64,000 nt of DNA from Alphaproteobacteria bacterium (GCA_018222865.1 JAAEZM010000001.1:63457-127456); one strand, 5' to 3'; counted from the first letter of the stretch, positions 26,797-36,237 are shown. The notes: generated from the sequence alone by a model not told the origin. Program-made: numbers and translations.

Positions 26797-28398
26797 ATGG
26801 CCGACAGTTCAACGCCGGTGCCGGCCAAGCGCCGCGGCGCCTTTACGCGCTTTCTTGATGGTGTGGAATTTCTCGGAAACCTCCTGCCCCACCCCGTGAC
26901 CCTGTTTGCCTGGCTGGCGGTCTTTATTGTCCTCCTGTCCGGCCTGTTTGGCTGGATGGGTCTCGCCGTGGAAGACCCGCGACCTGCGGGCGCGCGCGGC
27001 GTGGCGGAGGACGGCATGATCCGGGCGGTTAGCCTGATGAATGCCGACGGCGTTCGGCGGATCTGGACCTCGCTCACCACGAACTTCACCGGCTTTGCTC
27101 CGCTTGGCGTCGTCTTGGTCGCCATGCTGGGCGTGGGTGTGGCGGAAAAATCCGGCCTGCTCTCGGCCGCCGTGCGCGGCATGGTTCTGGGCGCTCCGCG
27201 CCATGTGGTCACTGTTGCGATTGTCTTTGCCGGCATTGTGTCCAACACCGCATCGGAAGTCGGTTATGTGGTATTGATCCCCCTCGCCGGCGCGATCTTC
27301 TACGCCCTCGGGCGCCATCCGCTGGCGGGAATGGCCGCGGCCTTTGCCGGCGTCTCGGGTGGCTATAGTGCGAACTTGCTGATTGGCACGATCGACCCTC
27401 TGCTGGCCGGTATTACCCAGGAAGCTGCGCGCCTGATCGATCCGACCTATATCGTACTTCCCACCGCCAACTGGTATTTCATGGTCGCTTCGACCTTCCT
27501 CATCACGGTTGTCGGCTCGCTGGTCACGATCTTCATCGTGGAGCCCAAGCTCGGTGAGTATGACAAGTCAAAGGCCGATCCGACCGTTCTGGACGACCGG
27601 ATGATGGAGCCCCTCAGCTCCGGCGAGAAAAAGGGGCTTTTCTACGCTCTTCTCGCCTTGCTGGCCGTACTCGGCGCCATGGCGCTCACCTTGATGCCCG
27701 AATGGGGGATATTGCGAAATCCGGAGACAGGGGATCGATTCAACTCGCCCTTCTTCCGTGGTTTCGTGGTCTGGATCTTGATCTTCTTCGTGGCGACCGG
27801 CTTCGCCTATGGACGCGGCGCGGGCACAATGAAGAATGACCGCGATGTGATTGACGGCATGGCGACCGGCCTCTCCTCGCTTGGCCTATATATCGTACTG
27901 GTCTTTTTCGCCGCGCAATTCGTCGCTTTCTTCGGCTGGACCAATCTGGGCGCCATTACGGCGGTTTCCGGCGCGAACTTCCTCCAGGACACCGGGCTGA
28001 CCGGCCCGCTGGTCTTCTTCCTCTTTATCCTGATGTGTGCGGTGATCAATCTCTCGCTCGGCTCCGCTTCAGCGCAATGGGCCGTGACCGCGCCAATCTT
28101 TGTGCCGATGTTGATGCTGATCGGCTACGCCCCCGAGGTGATCCAGGCCGCGTACCGGATCGGCGACAGCACCACCAACATCATCACGCCAATGATGAGC
28201 TATTTCGGTCTCATCCTGGCCTGGGCGACCCGCTATAAGAAGGATCTCGGTGTCGGCACCATGATCGCCATGATGCTGCCCTACACGATCTTCTTCATCC
28301 TGACCTGGAGCACATTCTTCTTCATCTGGACCTTCGGCCTCGACATGCCAGTCGGCCCGGGCTCGCCAACCTTCTACGAAGTCCCGACCGCTGGATAG
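26797..28398 (+). CDS. AbgT family transporter
   Basis: An inner-membrane transporter of 533 aa in the AbgT family (p-aminobenzoyl-glutamate uptake, or sulfonamide efflux in MtrF-type members). It starts with the typical FLDGVEFLGNLLPHPVTLFA and continues with GVGVAEKSGLLSAAVRGMVL, GIVSNTASEVGYVVLIPLA and GYSANLLIGTIDPLLAGIT. The late NLSLGSASAQWAVTAPIFVP and DSTTNIITPMMSYFGLIL segments form the substrate-site hairpin. The start at 26797 follows AGGGGAG. Substrate direction cannot be decided from sequence. No abgAB hydrolase genes are adjacent. Confidence 0.92.
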   Translation: MADSSTPVPAKRRGAFTRFLDGVEFLGNLLPHPVTLFAWLAVFIVLLSGLFGWMGLAVEDPRPAGARGVAEDGMIRAVSLMNADGVRRIWTSLTTNFTGFAPLGVVLVAMLGVGVAEKSGLLSAAVRGMVLGAPRHVVTVAIVFAGIVSNTASEVGYVVLIPLAGAIFYALGRHPLAGMAAAFAGVSGGYSANLLIGTIDPLLAGITQEAARLIDPTYIVLPTANWYFMVASTFLITVVGSLVTIFIVEPKLGEYDKSKADPTVLDDRMMEPLSSGEKKGLFYALLALLAVLGAMALTLMPEWGILRNPETGDRFNSPFFRGFVVWILIFFVATGFAYGRGAGTMKNDRDVIDGMATGLSSLGLYIVLVFFAAQFVAFFGWTNLGAITAVSGANFLQDTGLTGPLVFFLFILMCAVINLSLGSASAQWAVTAPIFVPMLMLIGYAPEVIQAAYRIGDSTTNIITPMMSYFGLILAWATRYKKDLGVGTMIAMMLPYTIFFILTWSTFFFIWTFGLDMPVGPGSPTFYEVPTAG

Positions 28399-28420
28399 AA
28401 TTTCTGCACACCCCATTTCC

Positions 28421-28452
28421 AGGCGTGGCTTCGGCCACGCCTCTTCTTTTTT
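28421..28452 (+). terminator. Rho-independent terminator with UUCG tetraloop after the AbgT gene
   Basis: A 9-bp stem, AGGCGTGGC with GCCACGCCT, is closed by TTCG and followed by CTTCTTTTTT. Confidence 0.85.
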
Positions 28453-28462
28453 CGGAGTGTTC

Positions 28463-29041
28463 ATGTCCAAGCGCGATTTCATGATTGGTTATGGTTCCAT
28501 TCTCAGTCGGCATAGCCGCGAGACCTATTCCAATATGACAGGTGCAGCGCTGAAAGTGGCGCTGCCGGGATGGCGTCGGGCCTGGTCGGTGCGTTATCGC
28601 GATGAGGGAGCGACCTATCTCGGGCTTGTGGAGGACACAGCCTCAGAGCTTCATGCGGTTCTCGTTCCCGTCGAGATCAATCCGGACATGCGTCACCGCG
28701 AGCGCGGTTATGACTGGATAGAAATAGCGCCTGAGCGCCTTGGCGGATCCGATCTGCCACAGGGCCGGTTCTGGATCGTGGTCAATCGCGATCACCTCCC
28801 CGCCGATGCCGACCACCCGATCCCGCAATCCTATGTCGACACCTGTTTGATCGGCGCCTTTGAGACCGGTGGTGAAGGCATGCTGCGTGATTTCATCTAC
28901 CGGACAGATCACTGGGATACGCATTGGCGCGATGATCGCCATGCGCCGGTCTATCCGCGGCGAACGCCTTTAAGCGATCAGGAAAGGGAGATGATTGATG
29001 ATCATCTCCATGCCGCGGGTGTTTTAAAACACCGACGCTAG
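28463..29041 (+). CDS. Gamma-glutamylcyclotransferase-like protein
   Basis: A 192-residue protein with the N-terminal substrate loop typical of the GGCT fold (DFMIGYGSILS, equivalent to YGSL). The middle part (LGLVEDTASELHAVLVPV, then a helix with RERGYDWIEI) matches GGCT-like proteins. The usual catalytic glutamate may be in the RERGYDWIEIAPE segment. Members cleave gamma-glutamyl peptides or glutathione to 5-oxoproline, but many homologues have unknown substrates. Start at 28463, with GGAG five bases before. It converges on the Csd-like gene with a 6-base gap. Confidence 0.6.
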   Translation: MSKRDFMIGYGSILSRHSRETYSNMTGAALKVALPGWRRAWSVRYRDEGATYLGLVEDTASELHAVLVPVEINPDMRHRERGYDWIEIAPERLGGSDLPQGRFWIVVNRDHLPADADHPIPQSYVDTCLIGAFETGGEGMLRDFIYRTDHWDTHWRDDRHAPVYPRRTPLSDQEREMIDDHLHAAGVLKHRR

Positions 29042-29047
29042 GCGGGC

Positions 29048-30550
29048 CTAGCTGAGCAGAAGCTGGTCGGGAAAAGCGGGCGCTGGCGCCGGCGCATCCT
29101 TGTGTGACCACATGCCCGTGCACGGTTCGTAATCATAGTCCTGCATCAAGGTTTCGGCATAATCGGCAAGGTGGAGCACTGCACGGATCAAGCGCTGCAC
29201 CTCCTCCTCCGACATTACCCAATGCAGGCTCACCCGGCACCAGCCGGGACGGTCACCGGCTTGACCACTGAGGACGGAGCGGCGGATAGACTGGGTCGCG
29301 TCATCATCAATCCCCAGAAGGTCATGCCCATAAGGCCCGGCGCAGGAGCACCCCGCACGGGACTGGATCCCGAAATGATCATTGAGCAGAACAGTAAGCA
29401 AACGGGGATGAAGACGTTCGCCATCACGGCCGAGAATGTTGAAGGAGACAATGCCGAGCCGGGATTCCGGATCAATCGGCCCCAATACTTCAATTTTCGG
29501 ATGCGCCAGCCACTGGCTGAAGGCACCGCGCAAAGCCGCCTGCTCGCGTTCTTCAATCAGATCAAAGCCAATCTCGGCCTGCAGCTTCATCGCCAGCGCA
29601 GCGCGCACAATTTGCGGCACGCCCGGCGTACCGGCCCGTTCGCGCGCTTCGATATCCTCAATGAAATCATGCCCATCCTTCCAGACATATTTCACCGTAC
29701 CGCCCGCGCTCTGCGTTGGAGGCAAGTGCGTGCGATAGAGATCGGGATTGAAGATGAGCACACCGCAAGCCCCTGGCCCGCCTATGAATTTATGCGGTGA
29801 AAAATAGACCGCATCGATCGCTGCATCCGGGTCATTTTCCGGATGCATGTCGATTGGGGCATAGGGCGCACTGGCGGCACAGTCGAGGCAGAGAATGGCC
29901 CCATGAGCGTGCAACAAGCGCGCCAGGGCGGGCACGTCGGTCTTGAGGCCCGTAACATTTGATGCCGCCGAAAAGGCGCCAATCTTCTCGCGCCCCTCAA
30001 AGGCCGGATCCTTCAAACGCGCGGCAAGGTAATCAAGATCAATACCGCCCGTTTCATTCAACGGAATGCAGACCACTTCAGCCAGACTCTCGCGCCAGGA
30101 CAATTCATTGGAATGGTGCTCATAAGGCCCAACAAAGATGACAGGCGCCTGATCAAGCCTGGGCGCGCCAAGCCGCTCTGCCGTCGCCGGCGCCAAAGCC
30201 AGCCCGAGGATCTCCTGGAGTTTGTGGATTGCGGCTGTGGCGCCTGAACCCGTCGCGATCAACACATCCTCATCGCTGGCATTGACGCAGGCCTTGATGG
30301 TGCGAACCGCCTCGCGCATCCAGCGACCCGACTGGCGTCCCGTCAGACTGTCTTCCGTATGCGGATTGGCATAGAGCGCTTCGAGCTGGGCGATCTGCGC
30401 ATCGACCTGTGCAAGCGCCCGGCCCGATGCCGTATAGTCGGCGTAGAGCATGGGCTTGCGCCCCATCGGCGTTTCGATCTCCAGATCGCGCCCAGCCAAT
30501 CCCTTTCGGACGGCCTCTATGGCCAAGGATGATCCAAAAACGCCGTGCAT
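29048..30550 (-). CDS. Aminotransferase class V / cysteine-desulfurase-like PLP enzyme
   Basis: A 500-residue fold-type-I PLP enzyme related to Csd/SufS. Recognisable parts are GSGATAAIHKLQEILG, VGPYEHHSNELSWRES, the cofactor-binding LCLDCAASAPYAPID and YFSPHKFIGGPG with the PLP lysine. A late SRAGCSCAGPYG corresponds to the SufS catalytic-cysteine loop (RxGxHCAxP). It is about 90 residues longer than SufS and has no suf neighbours, so iron-sulfur assembly is not supported; a catabolic cysteine or other amino-acid lyase is possible. ATG at 30550 follows AAGGAGAG. A divergent Lrp-type regulator probably controls it. Confidence 0.75.
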   Translation of the reverse strand: MHGVFGSSLAIEAVRKGLAGRDLEIETPMGRKPMLYADYTASGRALAQVDAQIAQLEALYANPHTEDSLTGRQSGRWMREAVRTIKACVNASDEDVLIATGSGATAAIHKLQEILGLALAPATAERLGAPRLDQAPVIFVGPYEHHSNELSWRESLAEVVCIPLNETGGIDLDYLAARLKDPAFEGREKIGAFSAASNVTGLKTDVPALARLLHAHGAILCLDCAASAPYAPIDMHPENDPDAAIDAVYFSPHKFIGGPGACGVLIFNPDLYRTHLPPTQSAGGTVKYVWKDGHDFIEDIEARERAGTPGVPQIVRAALAMKLQAEIGFDLIEEREQAALRGAFSQWLAHPKIEVLGPIDPESRLGIVSFNILGRDGERLHPRLLTVLLNDHFGIQSRAGCSCAGPYGHDLLGIDDDATQSIRRSVLSGQAGDRPGWCRVSLHWVMSEEEVQRLIRAVLHLADYAETLMQDYDYEPCTGMWSHKDAPAPAPAFPDQLLLS

Positions 30551-30663
30551 GCTTCTCTCCTTGCAGACGCATTATTCAATCATCATTCTGGAAGCGTTTT
30601 TCGCCAATTTTCACACACTACAGGACGTGATATGAGTGAATTTCACCATCATGGCGCCGAACT

Positions 30664-31119
30664 ATGCAGATTGACACCTACGACCAACACATATTGCGAC
30701 TGCTTCAGGATAACGCAGACCGGACCACTCAGGAGATCGCCGACGCTATTGGCTTGAGTGCGACCCCCACCACGCGGCGGATCAAGCGTCTGGAGAGCGA
30801 GGGGCTGATCCGCAAACGCGTGGCCCTGCTTGATCCAGATGCGCTGGGACTACGCGCCACACTCTTTATCACAGTGCGCACAAGCCATCATGATGCCGCC
30901 TGGCTGGAACGATTTGCGCGCGGCGTGGAACGCATGCCCGAAGTCGTTGAGTTCTATCGCCTGAGCGGGGATATCGACTACCTGCTCAAACTCGTCCTGC
31001 CGGATATCCGAGATTATGATGCGGTCTATAAAAAGCTCATCGCCATCGCCCCATTAAGCGATGTCAGCGCGTCTTTTGCGATGGAAGCGATCAAGAACAC
31101 GACCGAATTGCCGGTGTAG
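30664..31119 (+). CDS. Lrp/AsnC family transcriptional regulator
   Basis: A 151-residue feast/famine regulator. The N-terminal winged helix-turn-helix (about 1-60) reads DNADRTTQEIADAIGLSATP then TTRRIKRLESEGLIRK. The C-terminal RAM ligand domain (about 65-145) contains VVEFYRLSGDIDYLLKLVLP. It is divergent from the Csd-like PLP enzyme with a 113-base shared gap, the classical layout for a local Lrp-type activator of amino-acid breakdown. The ligand is unknown; cysteine would be a testable guess. Confidence 0.9.
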   Translation: MQIDTYDQHILRLLQDNADRTTQEIADAIGLSATPTTRRIKRLESEGLIRKRVALLDPDALGLRATLFITVRTSHHDAAWLERFARGVERMPEVVEFYRLSGDIDYLLKLVLPDIRDYDAVYKKLIAIAPLSDVSASFAMEAIKNTTELPV

Positions 31120-31166
31120 GTGGCCAGGCGATCGGGACAAGCGGACAAGTATCGGAAGAAAAGAAG

Positions 31167-31243
31167 TGGCGCACCGGGGAGGATTCGAACCCCCGACCCC
31201 CAGATTCGTAGTCTGGTGCTCTATCCAGCTGAGCTACCGGTGC
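31167..31243 (-). tRNA. tRNA-Arg (anticodon ACG)
   Basis: The minus strand gives the acceptor stem GCACCGG/CCGGTGC, a D arm with AGCTCAGCTGGATAGAGC and the anticodon loop CTACGAA with ACG at 31207-31209. A variable loop, a T arm with GGTTCGAATCC, and an encoded CCA (31167-31169) follow. This tRNA normally becomes ICG after A34 editing. Confidence 0.96.
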
Positions 31244-31363
31244 AGGCCGTGTTCGGGGCGACCCCCGAAGAGGCGCGGAAACTAGCTTCGCCCCATGAGC
31301 TTGGCAAGCCCTTTAAACGGGCAATTGCAGAGGCGATGTCAGTGCTGCAATTGGCGCCGGGAC

Positions 31364-32350
31364 TCAAGACGGCTGTGCCAGATGAACACCGCGGGCGATG
31401 GCCCGCGCCAGACAGTCTGCCGCCAGATTGCCAAGTCGTGCCAGTGTGTAATCCCGCGGGTCGGGAAGGTCGCGCTGCGCGGTCGACAGGGCGAAGACCA
31501 CATCACCGTCAAAGGGCGTATGCACGGGCCGGATGGCCCGGGCGAAACCATCCTGCGCCATAATGGCGACACGCTGAGCCTCAGCCGGTGTCAGCGCAAT
31601 ATCGGTTGCGATACAGGCAATGGTCGTATTCTCCCGAGGGGCCGGATTGACCTTGGCTTCCCCCCAATCCTCGCCATGCAAGACATAGTCTGCAGCCGGA
31701 CGTGCACCGCCGAACTCACCGGCCACCTCATAGGGCCAGGCCCAATAGGCATCGGATCCGGGCATGCGAACCGAGCCGAAAGCATTCACCGCTACCAGTG
31801 CGCCAACGCGCAAACCATCCTCGGTGACAATGCTCGCGGATCCCGTTCCGCCCATCAGCGCCCCGGCGCGGGCCCCATAGCCAGCGCCCGCCCGGCCCAG
31901 GCGCAGGGGTTCGCCGACTGCTGCCAGGGCGGCGCGGCCAAGATCGCGATAAGGCGGGGTCTCGCCCCAGGCTTTGTCGCCGCCATTGGCAAGGTCATAG
32001 AGAATGGCCGAGGGGATGACCGGCGATTTCGGCACACCAGGCAGATCAATCAGTCCAAACCCCTGACCGCGAGCGCCCAGGACCGCCGCGACACCATCAG
32101 CTGATGCCAGCCCGTAGGAAGAACCGCCTGACAGAACAACCGCATCCACGGCATCAACAAGCGTATGCGAGGCCAGGGCATCCGTCTCGCGAGTACCCGG
32201 GCCGCCGCCGCGCACATCCACAGCGCAGACCGCCCGCTCGTCAGGCAGAATGACGGTAACGCCTGTCTCCACCTGATGGTTTTCTGCCTGACCAATGGAA
32301 AGGCCGGGAATGTCGAGCATGCTGTTATCAGGACCTGGCAAAGCCATCAT
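31364..32350 (-). CDS. P1 family (DmpA/S58) aminopeptidase-like protein
   Basis: A 328-residue N-terminal-nucleophile hydrolase of the DmpA/BapA type, which cleaves itself before a serine to make the active enzyme. Family segments are VTVILPDERAVCAVDVRGGG, ETDALASHTLVDAVDAVVLS, GGSSYGLASADGVA and GARAGALMGGTGSAS. The likely self-cleavage and nucleophile site is the serine in VNAFGSVRMPG (about residue 195). A D- or beta-amino-acid-acting aminopeptidase is plausible. Two tandem ATGs (32350, 32347) follow AAGAGG. It is divergent from the gamma-glutamyltransferase gene. Confidence 0.88.
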   Translation of the reverse strand: MMALPGPDNSMLDIPGLSIGQAENHQVETGVTVILPDERAVCAVDVRGGGPGTRETDALASHTLVDAVDAVVLSGGSSYGLASADGVAAVLGARGQGFGLIDLPGVPKSPVIPSAILYDLANGGDKAWGETPPYRDLGRAALAAVGEPLRLGRAGAGYGARAGALMGGTGSASIVTEDGLRVGALVAVNAFGSVRMPGSDAYWAWPYEVAGEFGGARPAADYVLHGEDWGEAKVNPAPRENTTIACIATDIALTPAEAQRVAIMAQDGFARAIRPVHTPFDGDVVFALSTAQRDLPDPRDYTLARLGNLAADCLARAIARGVHLAQPS

Positions 32351-32413
32351 ACGCCTCTTAACTCTTCAGATCTGGGTGCTATCGTGCCTGTAGATCCACC
32401 GGGGGCAAGCGTT

Positions 32414-34189
32414 ATGATTCCTTTTTTCCGCACTTCAACGGCTTTGGCGGCCATCTTATTGCTTAGTGCCTGCGGCGCAGAGCCGGGTGGGAATACGGAG
32501 ACAGCGCGCGAGCAAGAGCCCGCGGAGACCGCGGTCGCAGGTGATCACGCTACAGAAATGGTGGGGCCGGCCATGGTCGCTGCCGCCAATCCGCACGCTG
32601 TTGAGGCGGGCCTTGAAGCCCTGCGCCAGGGCGGTGATGCGATCGATGCAGCGATTGCAGTCCAAAGCGTTCTGGGGCTGGTCGAGCCCCAAAGCTCCGG
32701 GCTCGGCGGTGGGGCTTTCCTGCTCTATTTCGATGCCGAGAGCGGTGATTTAACCGTTTATGATGGTCGCGAAACCGCACCCGCCAGCGCTTCACCCGCC
32801 CTCTTCCTCGACGAAGACGGTTCACCGCTGGGTTTTTTCGACAGCATTTTCTCCGGCCACTCTGTTGGTGTTCCCGGCGCTGTTCCGGCCCTGCATGCCG
32901 CGCACGAAGATTATGGCCAGCTTGAATGGGCCGCCGGATTTGATCATGCGACACGTCTGGCCGAAGACGGGTTCGAGATCTCGCCGCGCCTGGCCGGTTT
33001 CATTGAACGCGTCGCACCGCGCACCCCGCTGGATGAGTGGGAAGCGCCACGCACCTACTTCTTTGATGCCGATGGCAATCCTCTGCCAGAAGGGCATTTG
33101 CTCACCAATCCGGCCTATGGCCAGACAACACGCGCCCTGGCGGAAAATCCCCGCGCGCTGCATGAAGGTCCGATCGCTGAAGCGATCATCGCAGCGGTCC
33201 AGGCTGAACCGCGCCCGGGCGGGCTGACCCTGTCCGATCTTGAAGCCTATCAGATTATAGAGCGTGATCCGCTTTGCCGGGATTATCGCCAATGGACAGT
33301 CTGCAGCGCGCCGCCACCAGCCTCGGGCGGGGTTACCGTCAATCAGATCCTGGGCTTGCTTGAGCCTTATGACATGTCCGAAACCGGGCCGGACACGCTG
33401 GAAGGCTGGCGCCGCTTCATCGAGGCGAGCCGCCTCGCCTATGCAGACCGAGACGCCTATGTCGCTGATGCCGATTTCGTCCCGGTGCCGGTCGAGGGCC
33501 TGCATGCGGCAGACTATATCGCGCAACGCTCAAGCCTGATCGATCGGGACAGTGCGATTGAAACCGTGTCTCCCGGCGTGCCCGCCGGCATTGATCAACC
33601 GGGCGCGGACGCGACGCCGGACAGCCCGGGCACCAGCCATTTCGTTATTGTCGACAGCGATGGCGATGTGGTGTCCATGACGACAACGGTGGAAAGTGTA
33701 TTCGGCAGCCACCGCATGGCCGGCGGCTTTTTCCTGAACAATCAGCTGACAGATTTCTCCCGCAATCCGGTGGATGCAGACGGGCGCCTCGTGCCCAATC
33801 ACCCCGATGGTGGCAAACGTCCGCGTTCCTCCATGAGCCCGACCATCGTCTTTGATGAAAACGGCGAATTTGTTCTCGCAACCGGCTCACCCGGCGGCTC
33901 CTCCATCATTGCCTATACCGCAAAAACTCTGGTCGCCATGCTGGACTGGAACCTGTCCCCGCAAGAGGCGATCGAACTCCCCAATATTGTAGCACGCGGA
34001 GATGTGGTGAGGATTGAACAGGGCCTCGACCAATCCCTGCTGGACGGGTTGGAAGGCCTCGGCTTCACCCTGGATGCCAATCGCGGCGAGAATTCCGGCA
34101 TCCATATCGTCCGGCGACTGGAGGATGGCTCCTTGATCGGTGGCTATGATCCGCGTCGTGAAGGCCAAGCCCGGCTGGTGGAGGAGTAG
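32414..34189 (+). CDS. ggt: Gamma-glutamyltransferase, lipoprotein
   Basis: An N-terminal-nucleophile enzyme that transfers or hydrolyses gamma-glutamyl groups, for example from glutathione. The 591-residue precursor has GGDAIDAAIAVQSVLGLVEP, GLGGGAFLLYF and, after the cleavage point, the nucleophile Thr 407 in DSPGTSHFVIVDSDGD. VESVFGS, SSMSPTIVF and the GSPGGSS oxyanion segment follow. The start at 32414 gives a lipobox (LLLSAC, Cys 20), so the enzyme is tethered to a membrane rather than freely periplasmic as in E. coli. It ends 3 bases from the convergent HNH gene. Confidence 0.93.
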   Translation: MIPFFRTSTALAAILLLSACGAEPGGNTETAREQEPAETAVAGDHATEMVGPAMVAAANPHAVEAGLEALRQGGDAIDAAIAVQSVLGLVEPQSSGLGGGAFLLYFDAESGDLTVYDGRETAPASASPALFLDEDGSPLGFFDSIFSGHSVGVPGAVPALHAAHEDYGQLEWAAGFDHATRLAEDGFEISPRLAGFIERVAPRTPLDEWEAPRTYFFDADGNPLPEGHLLTNPAYGQTTRALAENPRALHEGPIAEAIIAAVQAEPRPGGLTLSDLEAYQIIERDPLCRDYRQWTVCSAPPPASGGVTVNQILGLLEPYDMSETGPDTLEGWRRFIEASRLAYADRDAYVADADFVPVPVEGLHAADYIAQRSSLIDRDSAIETVSPGVPAGIDQPGADATPDSPGTSHFVIVDSDGDVVSMTTTVESVFGSHRMAGGFFLNNQLTDFSRNPVDADGRLVPNHPDGGKRPRSSMSPTIVFDENGEFVLATGSPGGSSIIAYTAKTLVAMLDWNLSPQEAIELPNIVARGDVVRIEQGLDQSLLDGLEGLGFTLDANRGENSGIHIVRRLEDGSLIGGYDPRREGQARLVEE

Positions 34190-34192
34190 CCG

Positions 34193-34759
34193 CTAGCGCT
34201 GCAGCTCCACATCCCAATAGAGGTAGTCCATCCAGCTTTCGTGCAGGAATTTCGGCGGAAAGCGCCGACCTTGCGACTGAAGCTCATGCATGTTGGGCCG
34301 CATGGGCGGGCGCTGCAAAGGCATGCCCGCCTCGCGCGGCGTACGGCCACCCTTTTTCAGATTACACGGCCCGCAGGCTGCGACGATGTTTTCCCAGCTC
34401 GTCTTGCCACCCGCACGACGCGGGATGACGTGGTCAAAGGTCAGGTGTTCAACACCCTGCTTGCCGCAATACTGGCACTGAAAACCGTCACGCAACCAGA
34501 TATTATACCGCGTGAAAGCGGGAGCCCGGTTCTGGGTGACATAATCGCGAAGCGCCACCACAGAGGGCACATGCATCTCAAAGCTCGGCGAGTGGACGAC
34601 CTCATCATAATGAGAGACGACCGCCACGCGTTCGAGAAAGACATTCTTGATCGCTTCCTGCCAGGGCCAGGTGGAAAGCGGGTAATAGCTCAAGGGCTGA
34701 TAATCGGCGTTCAATACAAGACAGGGCATGCCTTGCGGCGCCTCATTAAGCACCTGCAT
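34193..34759 (-). CDS. HNH endonuclease
   Basis: A 188-residue HNH-family nuclease with zinc-finger cysteines CQYCGK and CGPCNLKKGG around the core FDHVIPRRAGGKTSWENIV. The N-terminal CLVLNADYQPLSYYPLSTWP is typical of the RecA-independent HNH proteins common in alphaproteobacterial chromosomes. Its role is unknown; restriction is not indicated because no methylase is near. The start at 34759 is set by GGGAGG five bases upstream; the open frame extends further but without a ribosome site. Confidence 0.88.
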   Translation of the reverse strand: MQVLNEAPQGMPCLVLNADYQPLSYYPLSTWPWQEAIKNVFLERVAVVSHYDEVVHSPSFEMHVPSVVALRDYVTQNRAPAFTRYNIWLRDGFQCQYCGKQGVEHLTFDHVIPRRAGGKTSWENIVAACGPCNLKKGGRTPREAGMPLQRPPMRPNMHELQSQGRRFPPKFLHESWMDYLYWDVELQR

Positions 34760-34939
34760 GGGAGCCTCCCTCATTCTGGCCAATAGGCCGGCCAAAGAGG
34801 GGGCGCGTATGTTGGACCCAAGTCCTGAAAGCACACCTCCCGTCAAGTCGGGCGCTGGCTTCAAACCGTCCGATTCATAGATGAGAATCAAACGTCACCC
34901 GAACTCGAGCCCCCTTCTACAGGTGTTCGTGTGACAGTC

Positions 34940-35650
34940 CTATGACTCTCGCGCGAATCTTGTGTGTAGACCTCCCGGTGTGGCCTCGCGGTAACGTCCG
35001 GAGAAGGCCGCCCGCAGGAAATCAAGGCCCAGCTCCAGCCCGTCCGGCCCGATGGAATGCGGGATGCCGGCCGAGATATGAAAGTCGACCCCATGGCCCG
35101 CCGCAGCAATGGACTGGGCCGCATCCAGCATGAAGGGCAAAGGCAGGACCGGGTCCTGATCACCATGGATCAGGCGGATGGGCGGCTTGGACCGCATTTC
35201 CTCTTTCAGCTTGTGGCCGCCGGGAAGAGCGCCTGAAAACCCGAGTATCCCGGCGATCTGCGCCTCACGGCGGAGCCCGGTATGAAGCGAGAGCATGCAC
35301 CCCTGGGAAAACCCTGAAAGCACCAGGTCCTGCGGCCCCAGCCCATAGCGCTCCAGCTCCTCGCTGATGAATTCATCCACGATGGGCGCCGCGCTTTGCG
35401 CGCCCTCTTCAATCCGCTTGGGATCGAGATTGGAAATCGGAAACCATTGATAGCCCATCGGGGCTCCGGGCACCGGGTCCGGCGCGTTGGGCGAGACCCA
35501 TTGCACATCCGGCAATTGGGGGGCCCAGTGCTGCGCGAGGCCAATGAGATCATCGCCATTGGAGCCATAACCGTGCAGGAGAATAACCAGTTTTTTCGGC
35601 GTCTCACCGCTTTGCGGCGCCAGGCGCGGTCCATCAAGTTTGCTGGGCAT
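34940..35650 (-). CDS. Carboxylesterase / phospholipase of the alpha/beta-hydrolase family
   Basis: A 236-residue cytosolic esterase related to carboxylesterase 2/acyl-protein thioesterases. The oxyanion segment is VILLHGYGSNGDDLI. The triad is Ser in LSGFSQGCMLSL, Asp in IHGDQDPVLP and His in GIPHSIGPDG. The start at 35650 follows GGAGACGTAT. Natural substrates are unknown. Confidence 0.9.
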   Translation of the reverse strand: MPSKLDGPRLAPQSGETPKKLVILLHGYGSNGDDLIGLAQHWAPQLPDVQWVSPNAPDPVPGAPMGYQWFPISNLDPKRIEEGAQSAAPIVDEFISEELERYGLGPQDLVLSGFSQGCMLSLHTGLRREAQIAGILGFSGALPGGHKLKEEMRSKPPIRLIHGDQDPVLPLPFMLDAAQSIAAAGHGVDFHISAGIPHSIGPDGLELGLDFLRAAFSGRYREATPGGLHTRFARES

Positions 35651-36081
35651 ATACGTCTCCTCGTTACGCGATTGAGGTGGCATCGAGAGCGCCCCAGCGT
35701 CAATGGGGCCGGCTGAAAACTCCACAGTGAAGCGCTCCATGGCGCTTGGCGCCTGGAGTTGAAGAGGCATGCAGGAGGCCGGACGGGCCGGATAGCGTTA
35801 TTAATGTGAGTGGTTCGACAAGCCTCCCGCACGCGGAGTTTTCCCGGGCGCTCTCGCCCCCGTTTCCAAATCAGCCGGTATTCAGGTCGGGCGTTTAGTG
35901 CCATCGGACCGGACTGACCGCCTTGCCGGACCTTGTGCCGCGTCACCGGCCAAGGGCGGACAAGCTCCGCACACCCATCCCCGCAACTGACGTCGTCACG
36001 CCTCTTCAGTGGAATGGATCGAGGGGGATTATCGCTCAGGTTTTCGGGGCGGGGATAAGGGACGGGTTATCCTCTTAAGCG
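35651..36081. other. Non-coding gap before gluQ: left part
   Basis: No convincing gene is seen here. Frames that stay open lack a ribosome site and family resemblance. This is the left part of a 772-base gene-free stretch (35651-36422); the right part carries the repeats listed separately. Confidence 0.5.
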
Positions 36082-36203
36082 CTGCCCCCTCATCGACCCG
36101 GACTGGCGTCCGGCCCACTTCTCCCCTGGGGGAGAAGGATAAAACACCACGCCCATCCCTCTCCCCCAAGGGGAGAGGTGCCGCGAAGCGGCGGTGAGGG
36201 GGT
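36082..36203. repeat. Palindromic intergenic repeat element
   Basis: An imperfect inverted element of about 120 bases. The outer arms are CCCCCTCA (36085-36092) and TGAGGGGG (36195-36202). Inside are the palindromes CTTCTCCCC/GGGGAGAAG and CTCTCCCC/GGGGAGAG and short hairpins such as CGGAC/GTCCG. Elements of this CTTCTCCCC type are scattered between genes in many alphaproteobacteria. Confidence 0.65.
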
Positions 36204-36237
36204 AGAGAAAAGACTTACACCACTCACCCCACCCTAA

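Noticed and set aside
34931-34948. Two Pho-box-like 7-mers on the minus strand (GAGTCAT and CTGTCAC, 11 bases apart) at the end of the esterase gene, pointing at the HNH gene
   Set aside because: Only two units, one a poor match, overlapping a stop codon and about 170 bases from the nearest start. Chance is a fair explanation.
35206-35946. Minus-strand frame of 246 codons overlapping the esterase gene and extending into the gap
   Set aside because: Out of frame with the esterase, very arginine/proline-rich, no ribosome site.
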